Assembly (NCBI GenBank): GCA_023381015.1
Contig: JAMCTE010000037.1
Location: 3,350-67,349 of the forward strand
Length of the DNA: 64,000 bases
Source of the DNA: Patescibacteria group bacterium
GTDB lineage: Bacteria > Patescibacteriota > Microgenomatia > UBA1406 > GWC2-37-13
Direction of reading: 5' to 3'
The notes beneath the pieces were generated by a model. It saw nothing but the letters and a program-made list of their open reading frames with translations, was not told where the DNA came from and did no database searches. A program made the position numbers and the translations under genes. Positions 7,058 to 16,386 of the stretch are shown here, one piece after another; positions within the stretch are counted from its first letter, which is position 1; each line of letters begins with the position of its first letter.

Positions 7058-7950
7058 CTTCGGTTTTTCATTATTTTGCCGTTTTCGACTACTTTCCGGA
7101 TTTTCCGACGGTTTATACCTTTTTTCCAAGGAGAATTTCCCGAAAACAGCTAAAAAAACTGTATGAGGCTCGAAAATATACTGTAGGGGAGTATAGTAAG
7201 CAAATAACAAATAATAAATATCAAATATCAAAAAAAAAGCTACAAAGCTTGCGTTTTAGATTGTATGTAAAGCTTATATCTCTATTTCCCCAAATAAAAT
7301 TGGTCGGACTGTCAGGGTCGATTTCGATGATGAACGCTAAGGAGAATGACGACATTGATTTATTTATTATTACTACAAAAAACAGACTATTTACTGGACG
7401 ATTTGTTGCCTTGGTTTTGGCACAAATTTTAGGGTTAAGACGTCATCGAGAATTACAAAAGTTCGATACCGCTTTTTTCGACCGCCACACCCCAATGGGG
7501 CCCCTGGCGATAGTCTCAAAAAGGGTATCCTCACTTTTGTATAAAGACAAAGTCTGTCTCAATTTATTTTTTGACGAACGTGAATTAAATGTTCCCGAGT
7601 TCAAGCAAACTGTCTTTGTCGGTCACGAAGTCCTCCAGATGAAGCCACTGATAAATAAATCGCATACTTATGAAAAGTTCTTAAGCGCTAATCAATGGGT
7701 ACTGTCATTCTTTCCGAACGCGGCAAAAATTTCTAATTTCAAATTTCTAATTTCAAAATTCAAAAATTATAAATTGAATAAAAATTTAGAATTAAAAAAT
7801 AAAAATTTTAGCGACTGGATTGAAAATAGCCTAAAAAAACTCCAATTAAAGCTAATCACTCGTCACCGTACCACCGAGCTCATCACTTCCACCCAGCTTT
7901 GGTTCCACCCGGACGATTTTGAAAAGACGATAAAAAGAAAACTTCGATAA
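7042..7950 (+). CDS. Nucleotidyltransferase-fold protein with repeat-derived inserts
   Basis: The core LVGLSGSISMMNAKENDDID followed by LFIIT (about residues 92-115) is the GS...DxD signature of the polymerase-beta/MNT nucleotidyltransferase fold, which transfers a nucleotide to a protein, sugar or small molecule. The target is unknown. Two segments are low-complexity and match AT-rich intergenic repeats: about 55-65 (TNNKYQISKKK) and about 231-262 (ISNFKFLISKFKNYK...). They look like repeat elements translated in frame. It overlaps the upstream glycosyltransferase gene, which suggests a joint role in surface glycan assembly. Confidence 0.65.
   Translation: MEKDLASVFHYFAVFDYFPDFPTVYTFFPRRISRKQLKKLYEARKYTVGEYSKQITNNKYQISKKKLQSLRFRLYVKLISLFPQIKLVGLSGSISMMNAKENDDIDLFIITTKNRLFTGRFVALVLAQILGLRRHRELQKFDTAFFDRHTPMGPLAIVSKRVSSLLYKDKVCLNLFFDERELNVPEFKQTVFVGHEVLQMKPLINKSHTYEKFLSANQWVLSFFPNAAKISNFKFLISKFKNYKLNKNLELKNKNFSDWIENSLKKLQLKLITRHRTTELITSTQLWFHPDDFEKTIKRKLR
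7727..7812 (+). repeat. AT-rich repeat inside a coding region
   Basis: Units such as AATTTCTAATTTCAAA recur three times and continue into AAAATTTAGAATTAAAAAAT. The stretch stays in frame with the nucleotidyltransferase gene and encodes a low-complexity peptide. Confidence 0.7.
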
Positions 7951-8037
7951 CTCTATCTTATAGTCTATTTTTTCTTCTAATATTTATATTAATATGAGGT
8001 CCTATAAGCTTGTAAAATAGGCTCAAATATGATAACC

Positions 8038-8043
8038 TATAAT
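8038..8043 (+). promoter_or_regulatory. -10 box for the dehydrogenase/NadD-like fusion operon
   Basis: TATAAT ends eleven bases before the ATG of the 938-residue protein, with no Shine-Dalgarno sequence between. TTGTAA lies upstream at 8010-8015 but 22 bases away, too far for a standard -35 box. Confidence 0.5.
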
Positions 8044-8054
8044 ACTTTTATTAT

Positions 8055-10871
8055 ATGGCAAGAAGAGAAAATTTAGTTTCAAAATTGGAGAGGGAACACG
8101 GGGAAAGTAAGAAGCTTTGGTTTACTTCAAGTAGAGATGGTATGTTGATTGTGATCCCGTCTTTAGCAAAAAACGATTTAGCTAGCTTATTATCAAAAAA
8201 ACATCACCCAGGTGGAATTATTAAGCTCGATAGACCGCCAGAACCACATGAATTATCAAATTTTAGTGGAATAGTTGCGTTAGAATCGAATCCTGGGACA
8301 GGCGATCCATTGACAACTCGCGCGGTTTGGCAAACTAATAACGGACCAACTGCCTTAGGTGGTATTTTTACATCCCAACAGCCTTATTTAGAGCATTTTG
8401 AAACTTTATCTGGAGTTCTTTTTCCTTCACAGATAAGCTACCAAGGACCAGTTAATGGAGAGATTATTGAACCATGGATAAGAGCATTATCAAGAAATAC
8501 CACTTTGAATTTAACTAAGGTTCTCAGTTTAGACGAACAAAAAAAATCGTTAGAAAGCTTGTTACATTTAAATAGGCAGAAAAAAGTAACAATAGCAATT
8601 TACGGATTGGGTGATATTGGTAGTTTTGTGGCACAGTCCCTTTACTCTCAAAGTTCAAACGATAGTGGCATAAATAGACTCATTTTAGCTTCCAAAAGCA
8701 GAAACACTGTTGAAGCTATGAAAATTGAATTAGAGGACATCGGCCTAGAAAGGGATGCTCATCCGTCATTAATAGGTGTTACCCAAGACAATATTGAAGA
8801 AATTTTTGCCGCCGACATAATTTTATTTTTAGCCTCCGGTCCAATTCCACCGGCAGATTCGACTTCTATGAACGTGGATGTTCGTGCTGTCCAATATTCG
8901 GCCAACGTAAAAATACTAAGAGAGCTATTACAACATGCATCTAAGGTAAATTGGGGAGGAACTTTGTTAGTTGCTTCTGATCCGGTAGAACAGCTGGCTA
9001 TGGCTGCGCTTCAAAGCTCTGTTTCTTACAATCACAATAATCAACGGATTGCAGGCTTTGGAGCTGCTATTAATTATGGTCGTGCCAGACGACAAGCGGA
9101 AGAAATGGGGCTTTCAACTAATGAAGTAAGAGTGTTTGGTGCGCATGGTAAATCAGTTGTCGCTGTTCCATCTTTAAAAGGCTACGATAAAGATGCCGCG
9201 GAGAAACTTTCCTTAAGGACAGGATTACGCAATTATAGGGTTAGAGAACAGTTAAAAAAACCTTGGCGTGCACCAGCGGCCTGGATGAGTAATGCTTTAC
9301 AAAACTTGTTGAAACATGAGCAAACGTGGGCATCTTCTTTTTTACCTGGCAATGGAGGAAAAGATGATAATGGCGCTTTTTTTGGATCAAGATCTGTTGG
9401 AGATGTACATTTACATTTATGGGATGTAGGAACGGGAGGCGATTATAATCCAGACATAATGGATGTTTTAACTAGGGAACATCGTTTCATATCTTTAACT
9501 TCTAGAAACCCAGTATTTCTTTTTGTTGATCCATTCCACGGTGAATCTGATCCTAATAGAGCTAAACACATAGCATTTCATGAAGACGCTATGGAAGAAT
9601 GGCTTAATGAGGCGGGATTAAATGCGAGTTTAATAAATACAACTGATTTGGCTTTAAGTACAAGGTCTCAAGAGTTGACGATGCGAATAGAAAAAGCCAT
9701 TGTTGAGAATGATTTGGAAACAGAAAATTTAGCCAAGCAGGAATTATTAAAATTAATAGGAGCTTCTTTACATAGGTCAGAGCGTGATGTAATTGAAGAA
9801 AAAACGACTGTTATTGCCGAAGGTGTTTTGGGAGGGGAGTTATTATCAAATGTCAGTTATAGACAGCTGGCGGGAATCTGTAAGTCCATAGCTGAGAAGG
9901 TAGATATAAAATCATTGATAAATAGAACCATCTCTATATTGGGCGCAAGAAGAGAGCCAGAGGTTGATGTTATAAATTTATCCGAAGTGAAAACGACTAC
10001 TTTGCTTGAAGGGTTAAAGCACCCTCATTTGGTCAATAGGATGAAAAATTGGCAATTATTGGCACAGAGTTTGAAGGATGGGTTTGAAATTTCTCCAGCG
10101 ATGGCAAAAAAAATAATGACTTTAGTCAATTTTGGGGATGATTTTACGCTTTATCAAATATCAACTTCCGAAACTACTAACATTGAATCAGTTAAGTTTT
10201 TATATGATGCGCAGTTAGAAGTATTGAACGAAATTCATACCAGAATGAATGGGTACAATGGTGTAGAAAGTTCGGACGCAATTATTTTTGGAACTACGGG
10301 AGCTCCATTTGGTCAACATCACGTCAAAACTATCAAGAGCGGTTTTCAAGCGATTAAAGAACGTTATAGTCAAAGTCAGACAGAGGCTTTCATTGCTCTA
10401 GATGATTTTAGCCGTTCAAAAGCGGAAGCGATTGTTAACGGTCAGATTCCATCGCTGGCTTTAAGGCGGAGGATCGCCCTTTTGCAATCTATAAACGAAG
10501 ATATGATCTATTTGGTCAATCCGGCAATTCCAATCTGGTTTGATATAAACAACGTTCATTTATTGGAGCAAATTCAAAAAGAGGTCGCTGAAGGTGAAAC
10601 AGTATGGAGGTTAATTGGGGGAGACAGCTTAAAAAACTATCCAAGAAGCAATTTATACAGTAGTATTCCTCACATTGTAGACGTTAGAGGTGAAGACAGA
10701 AAGGCAATTGATTCTTTATTAAATAGGATGCGTTTTAGAGAGTACTTACTAACGGATAATGTTTTTTCATCGTCAACCCAAATTAGACAGGATTTGAAAT
10801 CAGGAATTAATTCAAAAGAAATTAACGATTTAACCGCGGCTTTTATAAAACATTACAATCTTTTTCAATAA
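8055..10871 (+). CDS. Lactate/malate dehydrogenase-like and NadD-like fusion protein
   Basis: A 938-residue protein of unusual build. Residues 178-420 resemble an NAD-dependent lactate/malate dehydrogenase: GLGDIG at 184-189, ADIILFLASG, a dinucleotide-site VASDPVEQL, and GAHGK at 362-366 where the catalytic His of GxHGD would be (Asp is replaced by Lys). Residues 739-938 resemble a nicotinate-mononucleotide adenylyltransferase: FGTTGAPFGQHH (745-756, like GTFDPxHxGH), LIGGDSL, and SSSTQIR (905-911, like ISSTxIR). The N-terminal 175 and the middle residues (about 420-735) are unassigned. The fusion suggests NAD metabolism, but catalysis is unproven. The next gene starts four bases later. Confidence 0.65.
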   Translation: MARRENLVSKLEREHGESKKLWFTSSRDGMLIVIPSLAKNDLASLLSKKHHPGGIIKLDRPPEPHELSNFSGIVALESNPGTGDPLTTRAVWQTNNGPTALGGIFTSQQPYLEHFETLSGVLFPSQISYQGPVNGEIIEPWIRALSRNTTLNLTKVLSLDEQKKSLESLLHLNRQKKVTIAIYGLGDIGSFVAQSLYSQSSNDSGINRLILASKSRNTVEAMKIELEDIGLERDAHPSLIGVTQDNIEEIFAADIILFLASGPIPPADSTSMNVDVRAVQYSANVKILRELLQHASKVNWGGTLLVASDPVEQLAMAALQSSVSYNHNNQRIAGFGAAINYGRARRQAEEMGLSTNEVRVFGAHGKSVVAVPSLKGYDKDAAEKLSLRTGLRNYRVREQLKKPWRAPAAWMSNALQNLLKHEQTWASSFLPGNGGKDDNGAFFGSRSVGDVHLHLWDVGTGGDYNPDIMDVLTREHRFISLTSRNPVFLFVDPFHGESDPNRAKHIAFHEDAMEEWLNEAGLNASLINTTDLALSTRSQELTMRIEKAIVENDLETENLAKQELLKLIGASLHRSERDVIEEKTTVIAEGVLGGELLSNVSYRQLAGICKSIAEKVDIKSLINRTISILGARREPEVDVINLSEVKTTTLLEGLKHPHLVNRMKNWQLLAQSLKDGFEISPAMAKKIMTLVNFGDDFTLYQISTSETTNIESVKFLYDAQLEVLNEIHTRMNGYNGVESSDAIIFGTTGAPFGQHHVKTIKSGFQAIKERYSQSQTEAFIALDDFSRSKAEAIVNGQIPSLALRRRIALLQSINEDMIYLVNPAIPIWFDINNVHLLEQIQKEVAEGETVWRLIGGDSLKNYPRSNLYSSIPHIVDVRGEDRKAIDSLLNRMRFREYLLTDNVFSSSTQIRQDLKSGINSKEINDLTAAFIKHYNLFQ

Positions 10872-10875
10872 TTTT

Positions 10876-12534
10876 ATGAATATAGAGCTTTTGAATAAAA
10901 TTCCTGAGGTAAAAAAATTTTCATCTCTAGAGAAAGATGGTGTTTTTTTATTTAGACAGTTTGATCAGCTTGGCATATGGCAAGGTTTGGACAGAATTAA
11001 CAGAATAGAACCCGCTTTACGTTGTGCTACTCTCGCCACTAATGCAGCAATTAGACTCAATGAAATAGCAGAATTAGCCGGTATAGATCCTTTAGTATCT
11101 CCGAAAGCCACTTTTCTTACCGGATTGTTGTTTAAATCAGGACAAGCTATAGATGATTCTATTGTCAAACGTTATGATTTAAATCGATCCGATCCTCATT
11201 TGCTGCATTTGTATAAATTTCCGAGTTATGTGCCAGAAAGAACTATAGAAACAAGTAATGTTTTAAAATTAGCGCTATTACTTGAAAGATTAGGTCATCG
11301 CGAATATGCGGAATTAGTTTTGCACGGTCCCCATCCCAAATTTTTTGAAGAAGCCAAGTTACCAACTGTTTTGGTTTCGTTAGCTAATGCTAATCTTGGC
11401 TTAGATAAAGATAATACTTGGCATAGTTATCTTCACCCGGCGGTCAATCTATTGGCGATTGAACCTTATGCGGTCAGGTCAGACGAGCTACCACCGAGTC
11501 AAAGCAAAGATTGGATTGATAGAGTACAGATGGTGGCGATTAATACAGCTTTGCAACATGCTTTACGCATGAATGCTGGCATAAATTTTTCTGATCAGTT
11601 TTTTGGTTCTTCGCATGAGGAGATTATCGAAAGATGGGTAGTAGTTGGTGAGCTGTGTAAGCAATTAGGAATTCCTTTACCGACAGAAGAAGATTATGTC
11701 TTGCAGAATAAAAAATTGCCCCTCCTAAAACGTTGGGTTGAAGAAAACAACATAGTTGACCGTTTAAAATCAACAGAATTAGAAGGTAAACACGCATTAT
11801 ACAGTCACAGTGAGAATGTTTCAAAATTAATGTCTCATCTTGCTAAAGAAATTAATAAACTTTCGGTAGAATGTGGTGGAAAACCACTTTTAAACGAAGA
11901 ATACCTTGGTTTGATCGGATTGTGCCATGATTGTATAAAAGCTTTTGACGAAGAAGAAGTAAGATGGCTAGAACAATTTAAAGGATATGAAGTTGAATTT
12001 ATGCATACATATCCCTCAGAGGTAGTTGCAAGGGGAACGGTTTCCTTAAAAACAAGTCACGATGCTAAATTATATGCTTGGTTAAGGCATTTTGAAGATG
12101 ACAATTTGTCACCTCATGAAAGAGGAAAATCTTTAGGAATTGCGAGCGATTTCCTGTCGGGACCTTATCATCTTTCTTCTTTTGTTTCAGCATTGCTTTC
12201 GTATTCTGATTTATCCGTCACAAAAGAGGATGGCAAAACGGTATTTAAGCCCGATATTACCGAACGTTTTATAGATACGACGCTGAAATATGTTTCCGAC
12301 CAACATACAGCAATCATCAGTTATGCTAAGCTTATGACCGTTGCTGCGTCTCTTTCTTGGTATTTGCGTTTGCCTTTGCCTAAGGACGGATCAACTGATA
12401 TTTTAGATGGAGCTACAGAGGTTCTAGAAGTTTTACCGATTAATGATAGTCAAGCAGCCAAAAAAAATCTCTCGAATATTGCTCATGTGCTAAGCATTTT
12501 TGGTATAAGTTTACCTAAAGAATTAAAGCAATAA
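10876..12534 (+). CDS. HD-domain protein, putative phosphohydrolase
   Basis: 552 residues. The C-terminal half carries an HD-type metal site: His311 (YSHSENVSKL), the HD pair at 351-352 (GLCHDCIKAFDEE), and later histidines and aspartates, as in HD phosphohydrolases. The N-terminal half (1-290) is helical and unassigned. It is almost certainly co-transcribed with the upstream dehydrogenase/NadD-like gene. In many bacteria nadD is followed by yqeK, an HD-domain Ap4A hydrolase, so this pair may be an enlarged version of that arrangement. That link is inference. Confidence 0.6.
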   Translation: MNIELLNKIPEVKKFSSLEKDGVFLFRQFDQLGIWQGLDRINRIEPALRCATLATNAAIRLNEIAELAGIDPLVSPKATFLTGLLFKSGQAIDDSIVKRYDLNRSDPHLLHLYKFPSYVPERTIETSNVLKLALLLERLGHREYAELVLHGPHPKFFEEAKLPTVLVSLANANLGLDKDNTWHSYLHPAVNLLAIEPYAVRSDELPPSQSKDWIDRVQMVAINTALQHALRMNAGINFSDQFFGSSHEEIIERWVVVGELCKQLGIPLPTEEDYVLQNKKLPLLKRWVEENNIVDRLKSTELEGKHALYSHSENVSKLMSHLAKEINKLSVECGGKPLLNEEYLGLIGLCHDCIKAFDEEEVRWLEQFKGYEVEFMHTYPSEVVARGTVSLKTSHDAKLYAWLRHFEDDNLSPHERGKSLGIASDFLSGPYHLSSFVSALLSYSDLSVTKEDGKTVFKPDITERFIDTTLKYVSDQHTAIISYAKLMTVAASLSWYLRLPLPKDGSTDILDGATEVLEVLPINDSQAAKKNLSNIAHVLSIFGISLPKELKQ

Positions 12535-12611
12535 CAATATCAATAGATTAGTTTACGTTGCTTCGTATAATTTCTTCCAGTCTTTGTCTTTCAGCCTTTC
12601 CTTAACAGACG

Positions 12612-14354
12612 TTAGTTCATCTGTTCGATAGCCATTTTTTGCTTGTATCCTTGTGCAATGGCATAAGAATAGAAGGCTTCTTCAAGACTTAAATCGATAT
12701 TGTTTTTCCTTGCTTCTTTCATTATGCTCATTGAGATTTTGACATTTTCGTACATCAATTCTTGAATGGCTTGATCGACAAGATCCGAAGGAATTTGTAT
12801 CTCAAATAAGTTTTGCGCTTGTTCGAACCAAGAGGCAAAAACTCCTGCGGCATTTGCCAAGATTCCCGTTACGTTGTGAATGCCTCTCTTTTTGAATTCT
12901 CGAGAAGCGGCTGGCGTGACTGCGCCGTTACCACCTTGGACAACTACAGCACCTGTCGGTATATATTTGGCGTTCGTGCCATTGATTGTCATTTGGGCCG
13001 CCGAATCATCAATGTGCAAGGGAGCGTATTTTTGGAAGTAGTCGTTTGCTCCGGCGCTAATTTCTTCAGCTTGTTTTTTGCCTGATTCATGAGATTCTGC
13101 TATTATTTCTATATTTATTCCTTGCTCTTGTTTTTCTTTCGCCCAAGCGACCATATCTCCTTTTTTGTTGTATATCTGGTTCAATTCTATGATATCTTGT
13201 TCTTTGAAGCCTTCTTCGTTTCTCAAGACTACGCCGCCCCGAGCACTGGTAGCAGCGATTCCTTGAAGTTTAACGCCATATTTTATGGCTTCAATTGCCG
13301 CTCTTCTTTCAGCAGCTCCAACGCCACGTATAAACAAAGATTCCCCTTTGAGCGGAATATTATTTGCTTCACAATAAGCTTTTCTGGCAAACCAGATGCC
13401 TAGACCAGTAGCGTCGCCTCGTGCTTCAAGCCCACCAATATCTTTACCGGTAAGCATTCCATAGTGAAAATTAAGATCGACAGCTTTTCCTTGAGTCAGA
13501 GCAGCTTCTGCTTGATACTGTAAGTAACCGTCCAGTAACCACATTAAGATTGGTCTTCCGGCTAATTTTCCTCCCGACCCGACATCTCCTGAAACACGAT
13601 CGATCAAAGGTCCAATGGCACCGGCTTTTGCCAGTTGATAACCGGTTTGTTTTAAGGCATTAGCTTTTAAAAGCTCTAATTCATCTGACGAATAATCGCC
13701 TTCTTTTCCTTCAAGGGCAATATAGAGGTCGGCTTTACCGCCACCAGCTAAACTATATAATTTAGCCATTTTTAACAGCGCTTTCCTTTTTGCTTCAGGT
13801 AAATTCATCTTTCTTATGACTTTGCTTAATTGTCTTTCGAAACCAAGGCCGATATTTTTTGCACCCATCGCTATTGCTAAGCCAAGTCCTTCGTCCAAAA
13901 CGCCTTTTCTTACCTGTTTTAAGTCAGAGAAAAGTACTTCTCCTTTATCGTTTTTTGGACTCAACTCCACGAATTTTATTCTTAGACCACCGCCAGTCGG
14001 GGTGATTTTTCCGTTTTTTCGACCTTTGCTGTCGCGGTCGATGACATCAACAGCCAATCTTGTTCCAAAAAATTGGCATTTTGTTCCGGCCATAGTACCA
14101 TCTGCTAAAGTTGCAAATCCTGAAACATCTGTAATTCTTGTTGGAGTAAGCCAATCTCTAGTAAGATCTGCATTTTCCGGAAGTTTGTCTATTCCAAGAA
14201 GTTTAGTTATTGATGGATTATTGAGTTGAAGTATTTGTCTCAAAGCATCGTATCCGAGCTTATGTCTAATTTTTTCACCTTTTGCAAAACTTGTTTCACC
14301 GGGACGAAGATCAATTCTGTGCTTTGTTTCTACCTGATTTAATGCTTGCGGCAT
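12612..14354 (-). CDS. Divergent Glu/Leu/Phe/Val dehydrogenase family protein
   Basis: A 580-residue distant relative of NAD(P)-dependent amino-acid dehydrogenases. The most telling segment is RGIHNVTGILANAAGVFAS followed by WFEQAQN at about 491-515, which matches the conserved end of the nucleotide-binding domain of glutamate dehydrogenases. Upstream, GDVGSGG and GDATGLGIWFARKA match the PAxDxGT and G...ATGxGV motifs. It is over 100 residues longer than a typical enzyme, and the substrate lysine motif is not obvious. It is convergent with the HD/NadD-like operon, so the block may share a theme of NAD-linked chemistry. A TATAAT box precedes the ATG by 11 bases. Confidence 0.7.
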   Translation of the reverse strand: MPQALNQVETKHRIDLRPGETSFAKGEKIRHKLGYDALRQILQLNNPSITKLLGIDKLPENADLTRDWLTPTRITDVSGFATLADGTMAGTKCQFFGTRLAVDVIDRDSKGRKNGKITPTGGGLRIKFVELSPKNDKGEVLFSDLKQVRKGVLDEGLGLAIAMGAKNIGLGFERQLSKVIRKMNLPEAKRKALLKMAKLYSLAGGGKADLYIALEGKEGDYSSDELELLKANALKQTGYQLAKAGAIGPLIDRVSGDVGSGGKLAGRPILMWLLDGYLQYQAEAALTQGKAVDLNFHYGMLTGKDIGGLEARGDATGLGIWFARKAYCEANNIPLKGESLFIRGVGAAERRAAIEAIKYGVKLQGIAATSARGGVVLRNEEGFKEQDIIELNQIYNKKGDMVAWAKEKQEQGINIEIIAESHESGKKQAEEISAGANDYFQKYAPLHIDDSAAQMTINGTNAKYIPTGAVVVQGGNGAVTPAASREFKKRGIHNVTGILANAAGVFASWFEQAQNLFEIQIPSDLVDQAIQELMYENVKISMSIMKEARKNNIDLSLEEAFYSYAIAQGYKQKMAIEQMN

Positions 14355-14365
14355 ATTTTTTAAAA

Positions 14366-14371
14366 ATTATA
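14366..14371 (-). promoter_or_regulatory. -10 box for the Glu/Leu/Phe/Val dehydrogenase-like gene
   Basis: TATAAT on the minus strand, eleven bases before the start codon, within an AT-rich leader that lacks a ribosome binding site. Confidence 0.6.
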
Positions 14372-14476
14372 ATATAAAAATTACTGACGTATATTATATA
14401 TAATGATCTTACAAAATACAAATATTACGTTTTTAGTGTTAGTTTGTTGTCTCGGTCCGGATTCGATTAAGCGAGG

Positions 14477-14755
14477 TCAAACTTCTTTTGTGTAGCAGGT
14501 GCCGATGCCGGCGGTTTCCATCTGGTCCATGATGGCTTCGGCACGTTTTACGTCGATCTTGAGGGCATCGGAAAGCATTTTTGAGGATATTTCGTCGTAC
14601 TTGTCCATGACTTCAAGAGCCTTGGAGAATAGGGGATCGCGATCGATTTTGGCGACGGCGGGATTTTCCTGAACCGCGCCCGGTTTTTCCAGGTCACGCA
14701 ACCGTCCGTCGATATCGTCCAGCTTTTTCAAAATCATTTTTACTGACTCGTCCAT
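14477..14755 (-). CDS. Small protein with an FtsK-gamma-like winged helix
   Basis: 92 residues. The N-terminal part (about 1-25) is a short heptad-like helix (MILKKLDDIDGRLRDLE). The C-terminal 50 residues (DPLFSKALEVMDKYDEISSK and LKIDVKRAEAIMDQMETAGIG) closely resemble the gamma domain of FtsK/SpoIIIE translocases, a winged helix that reads KOPS/SRS octamers on DNA. No translocase motor is attached. It may be a free-standing DNA-binding protein that uses this fold. The ATG at 14755 is chosen because the longer frame upstream is only the tail of the glycoside hydrolase gene. Confidence 0.6.
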   Translation of the reverse strand: MDESVKMILKKLDDIDGRLRDLEKPGAVQENPAVAKIDRDPLFSKALEVMDKYDEISSKMLSDALKIDVKRAEAIMDQMETAGIGTCYTKEV

Positions 14756-14769
14756 GGCTTTATTATACA

Positions 14770-16386
14770 TTATTTGTTCAAATAAGAAGAAACTAATTGT
14801 GACAGAGATTTGCTTTGCCTGATCATGTCGGTAATTTTTAATATCGCCGCCGCCGTCCATGATTGACGGGGCGAGCCTAGACCGGTCGAGTTACTTTTTA
14901 ATCCCTGGCCCTCTTTTTTGGCCCGGTAGTATTCGTGAAAGCCGCCTTCGACGTCGTCTTTATCAATCATGCTGATGGTATCGGCCATGATTTTCGCCGC
15001 CAGTTTTTCATGACCGTAGTAGATTAATCCTTCAATAATTAGGGTATTTACGACCGGCCAGACCGATCCTCGCCAGTAGCGGTCGGCTTCGACGATCGGA
15101 AAAGAACTGGGAACCAAATAGGTTTGCGGGGCTTGAAGCATTGTTTTAAAAAGTTGGTCGGCAAGTTGAGATGCTCTCATATACGGAATGGCCCTCGAAA
15201 ACAGTGGTGCAAACGAAGAAGTTGTTTTAACTTTTATCAGTTTTCCATCGGAAATATTTTTTGCAAAGTACAGTTTTTCTTGGTTGTCCCAGAGTGATTC
15301 CAATCCGGCTTTCGAGCTCGTTATCCAGTTTTCTATAGTTTTTGAATCTTCGGTTTTACCCAGCTGTTTGGCTATGTCAAGAAGGGCAAGGTCAGAACGC
15401 AAAAGGATGGCATTGCTTAGGGGGTCGGCAACCTTGTAGGGCGATTGATCGAGGATCTTTTTATAATCCCAGCCCCAGCGGGAATAAAGAAACATCAACA
15501 ACAAATATTTATCATAATGGTTTCCTGTCGGCCTTTGGTTAGGCGGAATTAATTTAGTGTCGATTCTTTCATAGGCAACTCCGTTGCTTTCCAACCAAGT
15601 TTTAACGAACGTGAAAATAGAATTTTCATCGAGGGGTAAGTTTGGATCAAAACCGTTAATTTTCCCGTGTTCTTGATACCATGATTTAATTTCCTGTTTG
15701 AGGACGGAATTGTCGTGGAATGCTTCGTATATCGAATCCCACTTTGGCGAGTTGTCATCACCGTTCTGCCAAGGATGGATGATTATAAATTTATTGTCTA
15801 TAAATAAATTTTCATAGATATAACTGTGATACTTGAAGAGTTTTGGGTAATATTCTTGGAGTAATTTAAGTCGGTCGGCTCTGGGGAGTTTATTGGCCGT
15901 TTCCAGGACTCCGTAGGCCGCATTCGGCGGCTGGGTTATTTTCGAGATAATTTCTCCTGTTTCAGGCAGATGGTTGTCATAATAAAGAAGGCTTGGTCCA
16001 GGAAAATAATCCGAGAGGGCAGAGCGGTTATACCTGATGTGACCGAGGAATCCGTCAGGAGTTTGTCCGGCGAAGAATTTGCTGATATCGGCAGATGATT
16101 GACCGACGTTGTTATTCCAAGCAGAGATAAAAAAAGTGTCCCAGAGCCATTGGAAAGGGTAGAGGAAACGAGGTTCAGTTTCTCCGGCGATCAATTTTTT
16201 TCCCGATGCGGCAGTGTATCCATTATCGTTTCCAGATTTCGAAACAAAAACGTTGTCTTTTAAGACCGTTTGAGCCTTGAGGATCAAGTCATCCAGATGG
16301 CGGAGGAGGTTAGGGTTAGTTGGCTTAATTTCAGATATGAAGGGTCTGTTCCATGGTGGTTGTCTTTCCCGGATTAAAATGGCCAT
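14770..16386 (-). CDS. Alpha/alpha-barrel glycoside hydrolase (GH63/MGH1-like)
   Basis: 538 residues of the six-hairpin glycosidase fold found in trehalases, GH63 glucosidases and mannosylglycerate hydrolases. Diagnostic segments are FQWLWDTFFISAW, WQNGDDNSPKWDSIYEAF (the position of the catalytic acid in GH63/MGH1), RYWRGSVWPVVNTLIIEG and GGFHEYYRAKKEGQG near the C-terminus, where the second acid lies. There is no signal peptide, so it probably acts on a cytoplasmic disaccharide or compatible solute. Its start overlaps the SIMPL gene end by 13 bases. Confidence 0.8.
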   Translation of the reverse strand: MAILIRERQPPWNRPFISEIKPTNPNLLRHLDDLILKAQTVLKDNVFVSKSGNDNGYTAASGKKLIAGETEPRFLYPFQWLWDTFFISAWNNNVGQSSADISKFFAGQTPDGFLGHIRYNRSALSDYFPGPSLLYYDNHLPETGEIISKITQPPNAAYGVLETANKLPRADRLKLLQEYYPKLFKYHSYIYENLFIDNKFIIIHPWQNGDDNSPKWDSIYEAFHDNSVLKQEIKSWYQEHGKINGFDPNLPLDENSIFTFVKTWLESNGVAYERIDTKLIPPNQRPTGNHYDKYLLLMFLYSRWGWDYKKILDQSPYKVADPLSNAILLRSDLALLDIAKQLGKTEDSKTIENWITSSKAGLESLWDNQEKLYFAKNISDGKLIKVKTTSSFAPLFSRAIPYMRASQLADQLFKTMLQAPQTYLVPSSFPIVEADRYWRGSVWPVVNTLIIEGLIYYGHEKLAAKIMADTISMIDKDDVEGGFHEYYRAKKEGQGLKSNSTGLGSPRQSWTAAAILKITDMIRQSKSLSQLVSSYLNK

